DNA from: Pseudomonadota bacterium
GTDB lineage: Bacteria > Pseudomonadota > Gammaproteobacteria > Steroidobacterales > Steroidobacteraceae
DNA: 38,378 nucleotides
Assembly: GCA_021792555.1 (NCBI GenBank)
Contig: JAJYUL010000035.1
Coordinates: forward strand, 1-38,378
Direction: 5' to 3'
This document shows, in pieces, positions 29,942-37,662 of this stretch. Both the position numbers and the translations under genes were made by a program. Numbering within the stretch: position 1 is the stretch's first letter; each line of letters starts with the position of its first letter. The notes below the pieces were generated by a model, which was not told the DNA's origin, did not search any database, and saw only the letters and a program-made list of their open reading frames with translations.

Positions 29942-30118
29942 TCGGAACGGAAGCTGCCGCGACGGGTGCTCCCGTTCGGCGGCAAGCGCATGGTGCGCCA
30001 TTACGCGCACCTCGCCGCCGACCATTCTGCCACCTACGCCGGAAATGTCGAAATACATGGCACATTTACGGCACAGTCGGGTGGATATCCGATGGTCGCC
30101 ACCCAAGAGCGTGCGTAG
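29942..30118 (+). pseudogene. C-terminal remnant of a tyrosine integrase
   Basis: The frame MVRHYAHLAADH (from 29990) is the tail of a phage-type integrase, including the nucleophilic Tyr in RHYAHL; it continues to a stop at 30116. An in-frame stop at 29939 closes it upstream, and no catalytic Arg or HxxR box is found before it, so only the last 60 or so codons survive. It points at tRNA-repeat copy C, 25 bases away. It is read on the opposite strand to the intact integrase at 35586. Confidence 0.65.
30059..30075 (+). repeat. GGCACA pair with 11-bp spacing, left of copy C
   Basis: GGCACA at 30059-30064 and 30070-30075, inside the integrase remnant and 68 bases from att copy C. Same pattern as at 25962-26009 and, inverted, at 36793-36809. 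Confidence 0.5.
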
Positions 30119-30142
30119 TTTGTTGAATTTATTGATGTAAAT

Positions 30143-30187
30143 TGGTGCCGGCTGAGGGATTTGAACCGCCGACCAACGGTTTACAAA
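30143..30187 (-). repeat. tRNA 3'-half repeat, copy C (att site, left end of the 6.7 kb element)
   Basis: 45 bases, one difference from copies B and D (a G within the T-stem strand). Followed on the right by the conserved arm. With copy D it bounds the element that carries the intact integrase. Confidence 0.85.
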
Positions 30188-30348
30188 TTTGGACGGGCAA
30201 CAGAATCCCAAAATTAGCCATTTGTAATGCTTTGTTTTTATTGACATTTCCATAAACCCGTCGCAGGGCGTCTGTTGCGTTTGTCACGACAAAGCACTAC
30301 TGAGCGCCACCGATAGACACAAAGTTCCCACAGACTAACGGTTCTTTT
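30188..30348 (+). repeat. Conserved attachment arm, copy 2
   Basis: Same arm as at 27672 and 36911, including GCCATTTGTAATGC, TTGACATTTCCATAAA, CACGACAAAGCACTACTGAG and the 11-bp-spaced pair GACACA (30316) and CCCACA (30327). Non-coding; it ends before the helicase gene's 3' end at 30417. Confidence 0.75.
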
Positions 30349-30416
30349 GGCCGACGGAACCCGAGGGGAATCGCCCCTCTCGCAACTCTGCGTGGCGTCC
30401 CCATGCAGCCGGTAGG

Positions 30417-33400
30417 CTACGCCACTGCCGCGGCGAAGGCAGCGAACAAATCACCCGGCAGCGGATGCCGCAGGCGCCACGTAATGGCCATCGGTTGCTC
30501 GGATTCGTGCTTCACGTAAGTCGCCGACCCCAGAAAGTAAAACGCCCGATCACTGCTGCGCTCGCGTGCGAACAGCATGACGTGAGTACCGGCGGTCGCG
30601 TGATTCCGGTAGCGACGGCCGGTGTCACTATCGGCTCGGGTCGTCGACTGACTTTCCCAGTGAATGAGTTCAGCGCTGATCGCGTAGTCTCGATAGCGCG
30701 TGGTCGGCGAGAACTGCCCACTCGTCTTGTCCAGCGTGAAGGCGAGAAGATCGGACCGGGCTTCTGCGGCCCAATACACTCCCGTCTGCCAGGGCGCCAC
30801 TTTGGCGCCGCTCCCCACGTCAAACCCTGCGAGGATTTCGACTCGCGTGTACCGCGCGTGCACCATCAGCGGGACCGACGGATCGGTCGACAACGGTATG
30901 GCAACGTGCTCGATTCTGGCGGCGAGGATCTCGAGGAGCTCCAGCAGCTCCGCACGTACCCGCGCATGGCTCCAGAGGAGTCGCGCGCCCTCAGCCAGCG
31001 AGGTCGATTTTGACACCGACCCACTGACGAGCGACCCCACCAGCATCCTGAGCAGTCGTTGCTCGTATTGCGGCAGTCGATCAGGTTCCGGTGGCCGGTT
31101 GGACCGTAGGAAGCGCCGATAAACGTCCAACCGACTCCGATCGTCGACGTGCAGCAGCCGTCCGCAGGCGCGGCGCAGTGCTTGCTCAAACGGACCGTCC
31201 GTTCGTTCGTCGAGACCTGCATCCTCGCGAAGGTCCGACCAGCTCTTGCCGCCGCCGTAGACTTCCTCGAGCTCGAGACCGGTTTCCTCGAGGTATCGCG
31301 ACAGTGTGCAGTCCACCCCGTGAGCCGACAGCTGGCGCAGAGCCTCCACGCGTTCGGTCCAACGGGTGGGTACCGCCGTACGAATATTCTCCAGCACGAT
31401 CTCCGTGGTGAAGCGATCGAACTCCATGTGACAGCCCGCCGGCAGGAAGGGGAAACCTGCCTCGACCTGCTGCGCCAGAGACTTACGCGTTCCGCCGAGC
31501 AGCCCTCGGTACCGTCGGTCGAAGCGGAACTCCCTGCGGTGGTGCCCGACGAAATCAAGCACAGTACAGGCCGACTTCCCGATGCTGCGTCGCAACCCGC
31601 GGCCAAGCTGCTGCAGGAACAGCGTAGGGCTGTCCGTCGGGCGCAGCATGAGCAACGTATCGACCGCCGGCACATCCACACCTTCGTTGAAGAGATCTAC
31701 CGAGAAGACGACGTTCACCCGTCGGGCAGCCAAATCGGTGAGTGCCGCCCGCCGCTCAGACTCAGGCGTATCGGACCAGACTGCTCTCGAGGGAACGCCG
31801 GCCGCGCCGAATACCCGCGCCATAAAGCGGGCGTGCTCGATGCCGACGCAAAAGCCGAGCGCCCGCATCCTGCCGAGGTCGTCCACGCGCTTCTCGAGTT
31901 CCTGGAGAACAAACCGGGCCCACGCATCGTTCGCGGTCAAGATATTCGAGAGGCCCTCGGCATCATAGCCACGGCCACGCCGCCAGGGAATCTCGCGCAA
32001 ATCCGTGTTGTCGTGAATACCGTAGTAGACAAAGGGCACGAGGCGCTGCTGACTGATGGCATCCCAGAGGCGCAGCTCCGCGGCTATCCGTCCTTCGAAC
32101 CAGTTCAGAATCGGCAGGCCGTCGCTTCGCTCCGGCGTCGCGGTCAGCCCGAGCAGCTCGACCGGCCGCACATGGTCCAGCAACGCCTGGTAAGACCGAG
32201 CAGCTGCATGATGGAACTCATCGACGATGACGATATCGAAGTGCGCCGGATCAAGATGCGCGAGGCCTGTGGTGTTCAGACTTTGAATCGATGCGAAGAC
32301 ATGCTCGAATCGTTCGGGTCGAGAGCCGCCCACCCAGAGCTCCCCGAACGACGGGTCGCGAAGTGCCTGCCGAAAGGTCGCCCGGCTCTGCAGCAGAATC
32401 TCCTCCCGGTGTGCGACGAACAGCAGGCGCGCCCGGGACAGCGCCTCCCGCAGACCCGCGTAGTCGAGCGCCGCCATGACCGTCTTGCCCGTGCCGGTCG
32501 CTGCGACCAGGAGATTGCGGTGATGCCCCTCGTTCCGAGAGAGCGTGACTTGCTCGAGCAGTCTTTCCTGGAAAGGTTCGGGGCGCAGTTCGGTCGGTGG
32601 CAGCACCGTCGCCTGCGAGACTGCCCTCTCGTCGGATCGAGCGCGGAATTCCTCGCGATCGAACGGCCGGAACTCTGGATTGTGCCAGTAGCCTTCGAAA
32701 ACCGCGGCCACCTTGTCGATCACGTCCCGATTGCGCGCGGCCGAGAGGCGAACATTCCACTCCAGCCCGCTGACCTGTGCCGCGTGTGTCAGATTGGAGG
32801 ACCCGATATAGGCCGTGGAGAACCCCGACTCTCGATGCAAGAGCCAGGCCTTGGCATGCAGGCGCGTCCCGCTTAAATCGTACGACACCCGGACATCGGC
32901 ACCACTGTCCTTCAGGTCTTCGAGTGCGCGCAACTCCGTTGTGCTCGTGTAAGTCGTGGTGAGCACCCTCATCTTGCGTCCTGCAGCGCAATGATCGCGC
33001 AGCGCCGGCATGAGTGGTGCGATGCCGCTGCGGCGAATGAAGGCCATGACCACGTCAATCCGGTCGGCTGAGTGAATTTCTGCGAGTAACGGGTGACCGA
33101 CGCGCGGCTCTCCTGGGGCGTTCGTCAGCAACGTCGTATCGAGGAGCGGGATCAGCGGCTCGGGAATCAATTCAGGTCGGCCGTCCGGAAGGCGGCCAAC
33201 GACGCTATGCAGAAGTTGACCCAGTTCCGTCGGACGCTCGGCTGCCAGATCTTCGGCTGCGGGCAGGGATCGGATAACTGCGTCGACCAAGCGTCGCGCC
33301 AGATCGATACCGGTCTTCGACCGCTCGTCCTCGCTTATGGTGGAGATCGCCCGCTCGACAAGCCGGGCCAAGTGCAGGGCGATGCGATCGGCCGCCTCGG

Positions 33401-33512
33401 CGGCCCGCAACGGCCCTCGGACGGCCGCCAGGCGGTCTTCGAGACCGCTGAGATGGGTCTCGAGTGCCTCTGTGATGAGGACTTCGTAAAGACCCCGCCT
33501 CAGCGCCGACAT
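30417..33512 (-). CDS. PLD-nuclease / superfamily 2 helicase with DUF3427-like C terminus
   Basis: A 1031-residue protein. Residues about 135-280 are a phospholipase-D-like nuclease domain with the HxK motif H219-A-K221 and SSN (238-240). Residues 310-660 are an SF2 helicase: Walker A AATGTGKT (337-344), DEFHH (431-435), TATP (457-460) and QQLGRGLR motif VI (634-641). The remaining 370 residues match the DUF3427 type C terminus (TRYRDYAISAELIHWESQS). This architecture is common in defence islands and resembles a nuclease-helicase that processes foreign DNA. ATG 33512 has CAGG upstream. It is read in the same direction as the integrase, AlbA_2 and 103-residue genes, but 365 bases after them. 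Confidence 0.85.
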   Translation of the reverse strand: MSALRRGLYEVLITEALETHLSGLEDRLAAVRGPLRAAEAADRIALHLARLVERAISTISEDERSKTGIDLARRLVDAVIRSLPAAEDLAAERPTELGQLLHSVVGRLPDGRPELIPEPLIPLLDTTLLTNAPGEPRVGHPLLAEIHSADRIDVVMAFIRRSGIAPLMPALRDHCAAGRKMRVLTTTYTSTTELRALEDLKDSGADVRVSYDLSGTRLHAKAWLLHRESGFSTAYIGSSNLTHAAQVSGLEWNVRLSAARNRDVIDKVAAVFEGYWHNPEFRPFDREEFRARSDERAVSQATVLPPTELRPEPFQERLLEQVTLSRNEGHHRNLLVAATGTGKTVMAALDYAGLREALSRARLLFVAHREEILLQSRATFRQALRDPSFGELWVGGSRPERFEHVFASIQSLNTTGLAHLDPAHFDIVIVDEFHHAAARSYQALLDHVRPVELLGLTATPERSDGLPILNWFEGRIAAELRLWDAISQQRLVPFVYYGIHDNTDLREIPWRRGRGYDAEGLSNILTANDAWARFVLQELEKRVDDLGRMRALGFCVGIEHARFMARVFGAAGVPSRAVWSDTPESERRAALTDLAARRVNVVFSVDLFNEGVDVPAVDTLLMLRPTDSPTLFLQQLGRGLRRSIGKSACTVLDFVGHHRREFRFDRRYRGLLGGTRKSLAQQVEAGFPFLPAGCHMEFDRFTTEIVLENIRTAVPTRWTERVEALRQLSAHGVDCTLSRYLEETGLELEEVYGGGKSWSDLREDAGLDERTDGPFEQALRRACGRLLHVDDRSRLDVYRRFLRSNRPPEPDRLPQYEQRLLRMLVGSLVSGSVSKSTSLAEGARLLWSHARVRAELLELLEILAARIEHVAIPLSTDPSVPLMVHARYTRVEILAGFDVGSGAKVAPWQTGVYWAAEARSDLLAFTLDKTSGQFSPTTRYRDYAISAELIHWESQSTTRADSDTGRRYRNHATAGTHVMLFARERSSDRAFYFLGSATYVKHESEQPMAITWRLRHPLPGDLFAAFAAAVA

Positions 33513-33866
33513 TCAGACCTGACTCCATCTGGCGCCAGAGACCGGGTCATCAGAGCCACTTCACCTGCCGAAGGCCGATGCGTTGCGGGAACCGCTCGAC
33601 GACGTCCTGGGCTGATTTGGACCGGAATGTTCAACTTGTCCGTATCCTATTTGGACAGGTCCATATTATTGGACGCCAGTCGATAACAGGCCGCCCGTCG
33701 CACACCGTGGCGAGCGAGCTTGCTCTCGGAGACCCTCTGCGCCCCCAGTACTGGTCGACCAGCGCGAGCCTAAGCGTAGTAGGGTAAACAGGGAAAACCT
33801 TAAATAAACAACCTATTGATTTACCTGACTTTACTTCCCCATTGCCCGATTCCCCAGCCATTGGCC
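33513..33866. promoter_or_regulatory. Upstream region of the helicase with three TTGGAC repeats
   Basis: About 360 bases without a gene. TTGGAC occurs at 33617, 33651 and 33669; the middle copy lies in the near-palindrome TGGACAGGTCCA (33652-33663), and TTGTCC at 33636 faces it in inverted orientation. The sequence to the right (33785-33877) is unusually AT-rich. Likely holds a regulated promoter for the helicase and the terminator of the AlbA_2 gene. Confidence 0.45.
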
Positions 33867-35288
33867 TTAAATAAGCCTTAGGCCCAAAACGGCAGGTAAC
33901 GGGCAAACTTCCGCGACCCGCCGACGCTTTCGTCTGGCTTGATCAGCCCGGCCTCGATAGTCGCTGCAATCACCTGCGAGGCGACCGCCGCCTTGCCCTC
34001 CTCGAGATGGAATCGCTCGCGCAGCGACTGGTTCGTCATGCGCTCGGACATTACCCACTTCAACGCGCAATGCTGGTAGCAAAGCGCGCACGCGGGCGTC
34101 GCGATCCATCTCATCGAATGGCCGCGGTCCGTAGATCGTCACCGACGTACGCCGGAAGCCCGTGCGGAAATCCGGGGCTGGCAACTGATACACCTCGGCT
34201 GCCTGCACCACGCGATCGATGCCGCTGCTCTTCTCCTCGCAGATGCCCGTCCTGCGCATCAAGTCCGCCAGCCGCTCGTTGCGGGACTGATAGCCGTCGA
34301 TGAAGCGCTCGAGGGGGACGAGCGGCTCGCCTGGATTCGAGATTTCCACACGGTTGTTGTAGATCTCGATCATGACCGAGGCCCCGCTCACCAGAAAATC
34401 CTGGTGGATGAGGGCGTTTGCAACCAACTCTCGAATAACGACATCCGGAACCAGTTTCACCTCCCTGCGAAGCGCATCTTCGATGACCTCGTTCTGAGGC
34501 AGCTGCGCCATTACAAACCGGACCAAGTCCTGAAAACCCACTGCATAACCGCGTGTGAACGTCTGGTCGATCCGAGTATCCAGCTTCGAAGTACCGGTGT
34601 ACACGACGACGCGTGGCGCCTTGCGAGCCACGTCCGGAAAATCTCCGAGCCGTCTTGCGAGCGCAAGTGCGCCGAGGCGACGAATGGTAAACGCCGCGCC
34701 CACTTGATCCACCAGTCGCTCATGCACCAGCCGCTCGATGACGGCGTTGCGATCGGTTGGGTACGGCAGCTTGAGCAGCTCAAAGAAACTCTGCGTATCG
34801 AGCAGTTCCACAACCTGCTGGCCATCGAGACCTGCTCGCGACGGTTCCTCGAGCCAATCGGGTTGCCCTTCCGCGAAGATTCGCCGTAATTGATCCTCGC
34901 TCATCGGGACCAGGGCTTCGCCAGCTCGCATCAGGTATTTGCCGTCGAGGTGATAGGCTGTACCACGCGGGCGGGACGGAATGCGGAAAATCACAACGCG
35001 GCCATCCGGATGTGCGACTGACTCAACGTCGACTCGGAAGCCGACAGCCTCAAACAGCTTCTCCGCCGTGGCCACAGCATCTGCAAATGCCTTCGTACCC
35101 ACCACCTTGCGCGGCGGCGCGTCCGCCACACCCAGCAGCAGCACACCACCGCCCTCATTAGCGAGCGCGATGCAGTACTCGCTCAGTTTGCGCGTATCGA
35201 ACTGATTCTTGGCTTCCTTGAACTCCAAATACTGGTGCTCCGAGGGGGCCTGGCGCCAGAGATCGATCTGTTCGACGGATGTGGTCAT
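33867..35288 (-). CDS. AlbA_2 / Schlafen-type ATP-binding protein, frameshifted near the C terminus
   Basis: 473 residues as read. Residues 12-130 are an AlbA_2 domain (YLEFKEAKNQFD, ANEGGGVLLLGVAD), and residues 200-390 the HATPase_c_4-like ATP-binding part (REVKLVPDVVIRELVANAL, IEIYNNRVEISNPGEP). After VRA the frame changes: the family C terminus (CYQHCALKWVMSERMTNQSL ... YLPFWA, a winged helix) is found in another frame ending at 33878. One additional A in the AAA run at 34081-34083 explains it exactly. The gene is therefore either newly broken or affected by a sequencing error. It overlaps the 103-residue gene by 4 bases. Confidence 0.8.
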   Translation of the reverse strand: MTTSVEQIDLWRQAPSEHQYLEFKEAKNQFDTRKLSEYCIALANEGGGVLLLGVADAPPRKVVGTKAFADAVATAEKLFEAVGFRVDVESVAHPDGRVVIFRIPSRPRGTAYHLDGKYLMRAGEALVPMSEDQLRRIFAEGQPDWLEEPSRAGLDGQQVVELLDTQSFFELLKLPYPTDRNAVIERLVHERLVDQVGAAFTIRRLGALALARRLGDFPDVARKAPRVVVYTGTSKLDTRIDQTFTRGYAVGFQDLVRFVMAQLPQNEVIEDALRREVKLVPDVVIRELVANALIHQDFLVSGASVMIEIYNNRVEISNPGEPLVPLERFIDGYQSRNERLADLMRRTGICEEKSSGIDRVVQAAEVYQLPAPDFRTGFRRTSVTIYGPRPFDEMDRDARVRALLPALRVEVGNVRAHDEPVAARAIPSRGGQGGGRLAGDCSDYRGRADQARRKRRRVAEVCPLPAVLGLRLI

Positions 35289-35596
35289 GAGAACGGTGTC
35301 CAGAGGGTTGTCTTCCGGTTCAGCGCCAATTTCAGCGTATCGCAGAGCTCGTCGAGCTCTTCCAGCAAGCCGCGGCTGCGGATTTTCTTCATAGACCGTA
35401 CCAAGTCGGCGATCAAGTGCTCCAGCCAGAAGCCTGCAATCGTGACGCGATGGAATCCGCGGACGGCCTCGCTTCCACGCAGTGCCGCTTCAGCGTCGGG
35501 GAACGGGTAGCCGTATTTCAGCAGCAGACCGACTTCACGCTCCGTGAGTTCCACCGTACACAAGTCATCGGCCTGGAGGCCCTGTTCATCGGTCAT
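35285..35596 (-). CDS. 103-residue protein between integrase and AlbA_2 gene
   Basis: A small acidic, helical protein (LTEREVGLLLKYGYPFPDAE, FWLEHLIADLVRSMKKI, LLEELDELCDTLKLAL). No family recognised. It overlaps the integrase end by 11 bases and the AlbA_2 start by 4 (ATGA), so all three are co-translated. The conserved-looking helices and tight coupling suggest a real protein that works with the AlbA_2 ATPase; a regulator or antitoxin role is a guess. Confidence 0.7.
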   Translation of the reverse strand: MTDEQGLQADDLCTVELTEREVGLLLKYGYPFPDAEAALRGSEAVRGFHRVTIAGFWLEHLIADLVRSMKKIRSRGLLEELDELCDTLKLALNRKTTLWTPFS

Positions 35597-36719
35597 CGTC
35601 GGCTCCGTTTCCAGCAGCCCCGGTGCCCAGGATCTTGACGTTCATCCGCTCAAGAACGGCCTTAGCGTCTTCGGCAGCCAAGTGCACATAGCGGCTGACG
35701 ACGTTGGACTTCCAACCGCCGATGACCTTCAGCTGGTGCTCCGTCGCGCCCTCCCGGGCGAGGTAGGTGGCAGCGGAGTGGCGAAGGTCATGAAAGCGGA
35801 AGTCCCGCACGCTGGCAGCGGCGCACGCGGCTTTGAATGGCGTGTGATAGTCGTAGCGGCTACCGGGCGCGGCACCAAGAAATACAGGGTCGTCATCGAG
35901 CCGGCGGTCCTTGCCATGCTCCTTCAGTAATCGCAGGGCCTCGCCGTGGACCCATATCACCCGCGGCTGAGTGTTCTTGGTCTTGCGCAGGAGGACTCGG
36001 CCGTCCGTCAGATCTACATCGCGCCAGGTCAGGCCCATGAGCTCACCTGCGCGAGCCGCGGTGGACAACGCCAGGACGGCGAGGGCGTGGAGTTGCGGGT
36101 CCTTTGCCGTCTCGGCCAGCAACCGTTGGCGCTCGTCTTCGGATAGGTAGCGCACGCGCCCGGGACTGGCGGGGAGCTTCGCAACCCCCTCCATGGGGTT
36201 ATGCGTGATCCAGTGCCATTCCCGACGTGCGACACTGAACATGCGTCCGAGGGGCACGAGATAGTTGTTGACGGTATTGGGCTTGCGCTTGAATTCGCGC
36301 GCCCGCTCGCCCGCCTTCAGCGATGAGCGCTTCGCACCTGGACGGGCACGCCGGTACGGTTCCGCGGCCAGCTTGTCACGATATTGTGCGATCAGCGCGG
36401 GCGTGATGTCACAAAGCTTGAAGCGCCCGAGCTTCTCCCGCCACCAAGGCAATGTGGACGTGTGCATGCGGCCATCTCGCAGCTTTGGAACCTCGCGCTC
36501 GAGGTAGCGGTCGATCGCCTCGGCAAGCGTTCGGCGTCGCGCTTCGGCCGAACGAAAGTGGCGCCCCTCGATCATCTCGGCCTCGACCGTCTTCGCCCAG
36601 CGCTCGGCCTGCCGCTTCGAGGAAAGGCTCGCCGTACGGGACGGATATCCCGCCATGCGAACCTGGACGTGGAAAGCGCGTGTGCCATCGCCCTTGGCGC
36701 GCTCCCGGATCGTCGCCAT
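35586..36719 (-). CDS. Tyrosine-recombinase integrase
   Basis: 377 residues from ATG 36719, which has GAGGGTGG just upstream (a longer frame starts at 36746). An N-terminal arm-binding domain (ERAKGDGTRAFHVQVRMAGY) and a core-binding SAM-like domain precede the catalytic domain: R223 in ARAGELMGLTW, K246 in RKTKNTQ, H310-x-x-R313 in FHDLRHS, Trp in GGWKS in place of the second His, and nucleophile Y344 in SRYVHL. It appears intact. It lies 147 bases from att copy D and is read away from it, the usual arrangement for tRNA-integrating islands, and leads an operon that includes the 103-residue and AlbA_2 genes. Confidence 0.93.
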   Translation of the reverse strand: MATIRERAKGDGTRAFHVQVRMAGYPSRTASLSSKRQAERWAKTVEAEMIEGRHFRSAEARRRTLAEAIDRYLEREVPKLRDGRMHTSTLPWWREKLGRFKLCDITPALIAQYRDKLAAEPYRRARPGAKRSSLKAGERAREFKRKPNTVNNYLVPLGRMFSVARREWHWITHNPMEGVAKLPASPGRVRYLSEDERQRLLAETAKDPQLHALAVLALSTAARAGELMGLTWRDVDLTDGRVLLRKTKNTQPRVIWVHGEALRLLKEHGKDRRLDDDPVFLGAAPGSRYDYHTPFKAACAAASVRDFRFHDLRHSAATYLAREGATEHQLKVIGGWKSNVVSRYVHLAAEDAKAVLERMNVKILGTGAAGNGADDDR

Positions 36720-36792
36720 CGTCCACCCTCGTGTCGCGGCGCACATGGGCGTGCGCCTCGATACGACTATAGCTCAGAAGTTGCCAAGCGAC

Positions 36793-36809
36793 TGTGCCAG
36801 GACTGTGCC
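36793..36809 (-). repeat. Inverted GGCACA pair with 11-bp spacing, left of copy D
   Basis: TGTGCC at 36793-36798 and 36804-36809 on the plus strand. It lies between the integrase start and att copy D; together with the CCCACA pair at 37039-37055 it flanks the core in inverted orientation, the layout of an attP with P and P' arms. Confidence 0.5.
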
Positions 36810-36865
36810 AGGACCAATCAGAACGTTCTCCGCGACCTCTACTTTATTGATATTATTAACGTAAT

Positions 36866-36910
36866 TGGTGCCGGCTGAGGGATTTGAACCCCCGACCAAC
36901 GGTTTACAAA
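36866..36910 (-). repeat. tRNA 3'-half repeat, copy D (att site, right end of the 6.7 kb element)
   Basis: 45 bases identical to copy B. Left of it come the integrase-side arm sites; right of it the conserved arm of a further element. The junction therefore has the structure of an attP, as expected where two related elements abut. Confidence 0.85.
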
Positions 36911-37072
36911 TTTGGTCGGGCAGGAAAGTCCCAAAATTGGCCATTCGTAATGCTTTGTTTCTATTGACATTTCCATAACCCCGCTGCAGGGCGTCCGTTG
37001 CATTTATCACGACAAGGCACTACAGAGCACTACTGATTCCCACAAAAATCCCACATACCAACAGTTCTCTTT
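36911..37072 (+). repeat. Conserved attachment arm, copy 3
   Basis: Third copy of the arm (GCCATTCGTAATGC, CTATTGACATTTCCATAA, GGGCGTCCGTTGCA). It ends with CCCACA at 37039 and 37050, 11 bases apart, preceded by two GCACTAC repeats at 37017 and 37027. It belongs to the next element, which runs off the right edge. Confidence 0.75.
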
Positions 37073-37100
37073 CATCTTCGCCACTCCCCTTGCCCCCTAG

Positions 37101-37628
37101 AGGCGCACGACCAACTGTTCATATTCCCGGCGCGGTCACCGCAGAATCCTCGATCGGGCTCTCGCGGCGATCGACGGCGTCACGACCAAGCGACTGTACG
37201 AAAACGTCAAGCGCAACGCCAAGCCGTCTCCAGAGGATTTCCTGTTCCAGCTCACCCCCGACGAGGCCGAGGCTTTAAGGTCGCAAATTGCCACCTTAAA
37301 GAGCGGCCGCGGAAAGCATCGCAAATACCTGCCGTACGCCCTCACCGAACACGGCGCCATCATGGCCGCCACCGTCCTAAACAGCCCACGCGCCGTCGAG
37401 ATGAGTATCTACGTCGTGCGCGCGTTCCTGAAGCTGCGCGAGATCCTCGCCTCGAACAAGAATCTCGCCCGCCGTCTCGATGAGCTCGAAGCGCGCATCG
37501 AGAAGAAGCTCGCCACACACGATGAGGCCATCGCCGCCATGCTCTCGGCAATCCTCCAGCTCATGAACTCGCCGCAACCAAAGCGACGCGGCATAGGGTT
37601 TACCGCAGACATCGGTGAAGACGACTAA
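37101..37628 (+). pseudogene. ORF6N-domain protein, N-terminally truncated
   Basis: The frame reads ILDRALAAIDGVTTKRLYEN, DFLFQLTPDEAEALRSQ and YLPYALTEHGAIMAATVLNS, a clear ORF6N (KilA-N-like phage regulator/antirepressor) domain, then a coiled-coil tail to TAA 37628. The usual first 20-30 residues with IRGQ-like sequence and a start codon are missing: a stop at 37098 closes the frame and no ATG, GTG or TTG lies between it and the domain. The nearest internal ATG, 37362, would leave only 88 residues. The break lies about 30 bases after the attachment arm, so recombination at the element end may have removed the start. Confidence 0.75.
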
Positions 37629-37662
37629 CAACTACACCGGCAGCGCATTTTCCAATCACAGC

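Noticed and set aside
31149-32876. A 575-codon plus-strand frame opposite the helicase
   Set aside because: Antisense shadow; the helicase motifs on the minus strand are complete.
36774-37010. GTVLAQS-like peptide reading left from att copy D, similar to GTFTAQS in the integrase remnant at copy C
   Set aside because: Considered as a second integrase tail, but only about 57 bases lie between it and the att core, so no integrase could have been read through it. The resemblance is explained by the shared GGCACA-N5-GGCACA DNA motif.
25841-37072. CRISPR array
   Set aside because: The four repeats are spaced 1.8-6.7 kb apart with genes between them and match a tRNA end; there are no short regular spacers and no cas genes.
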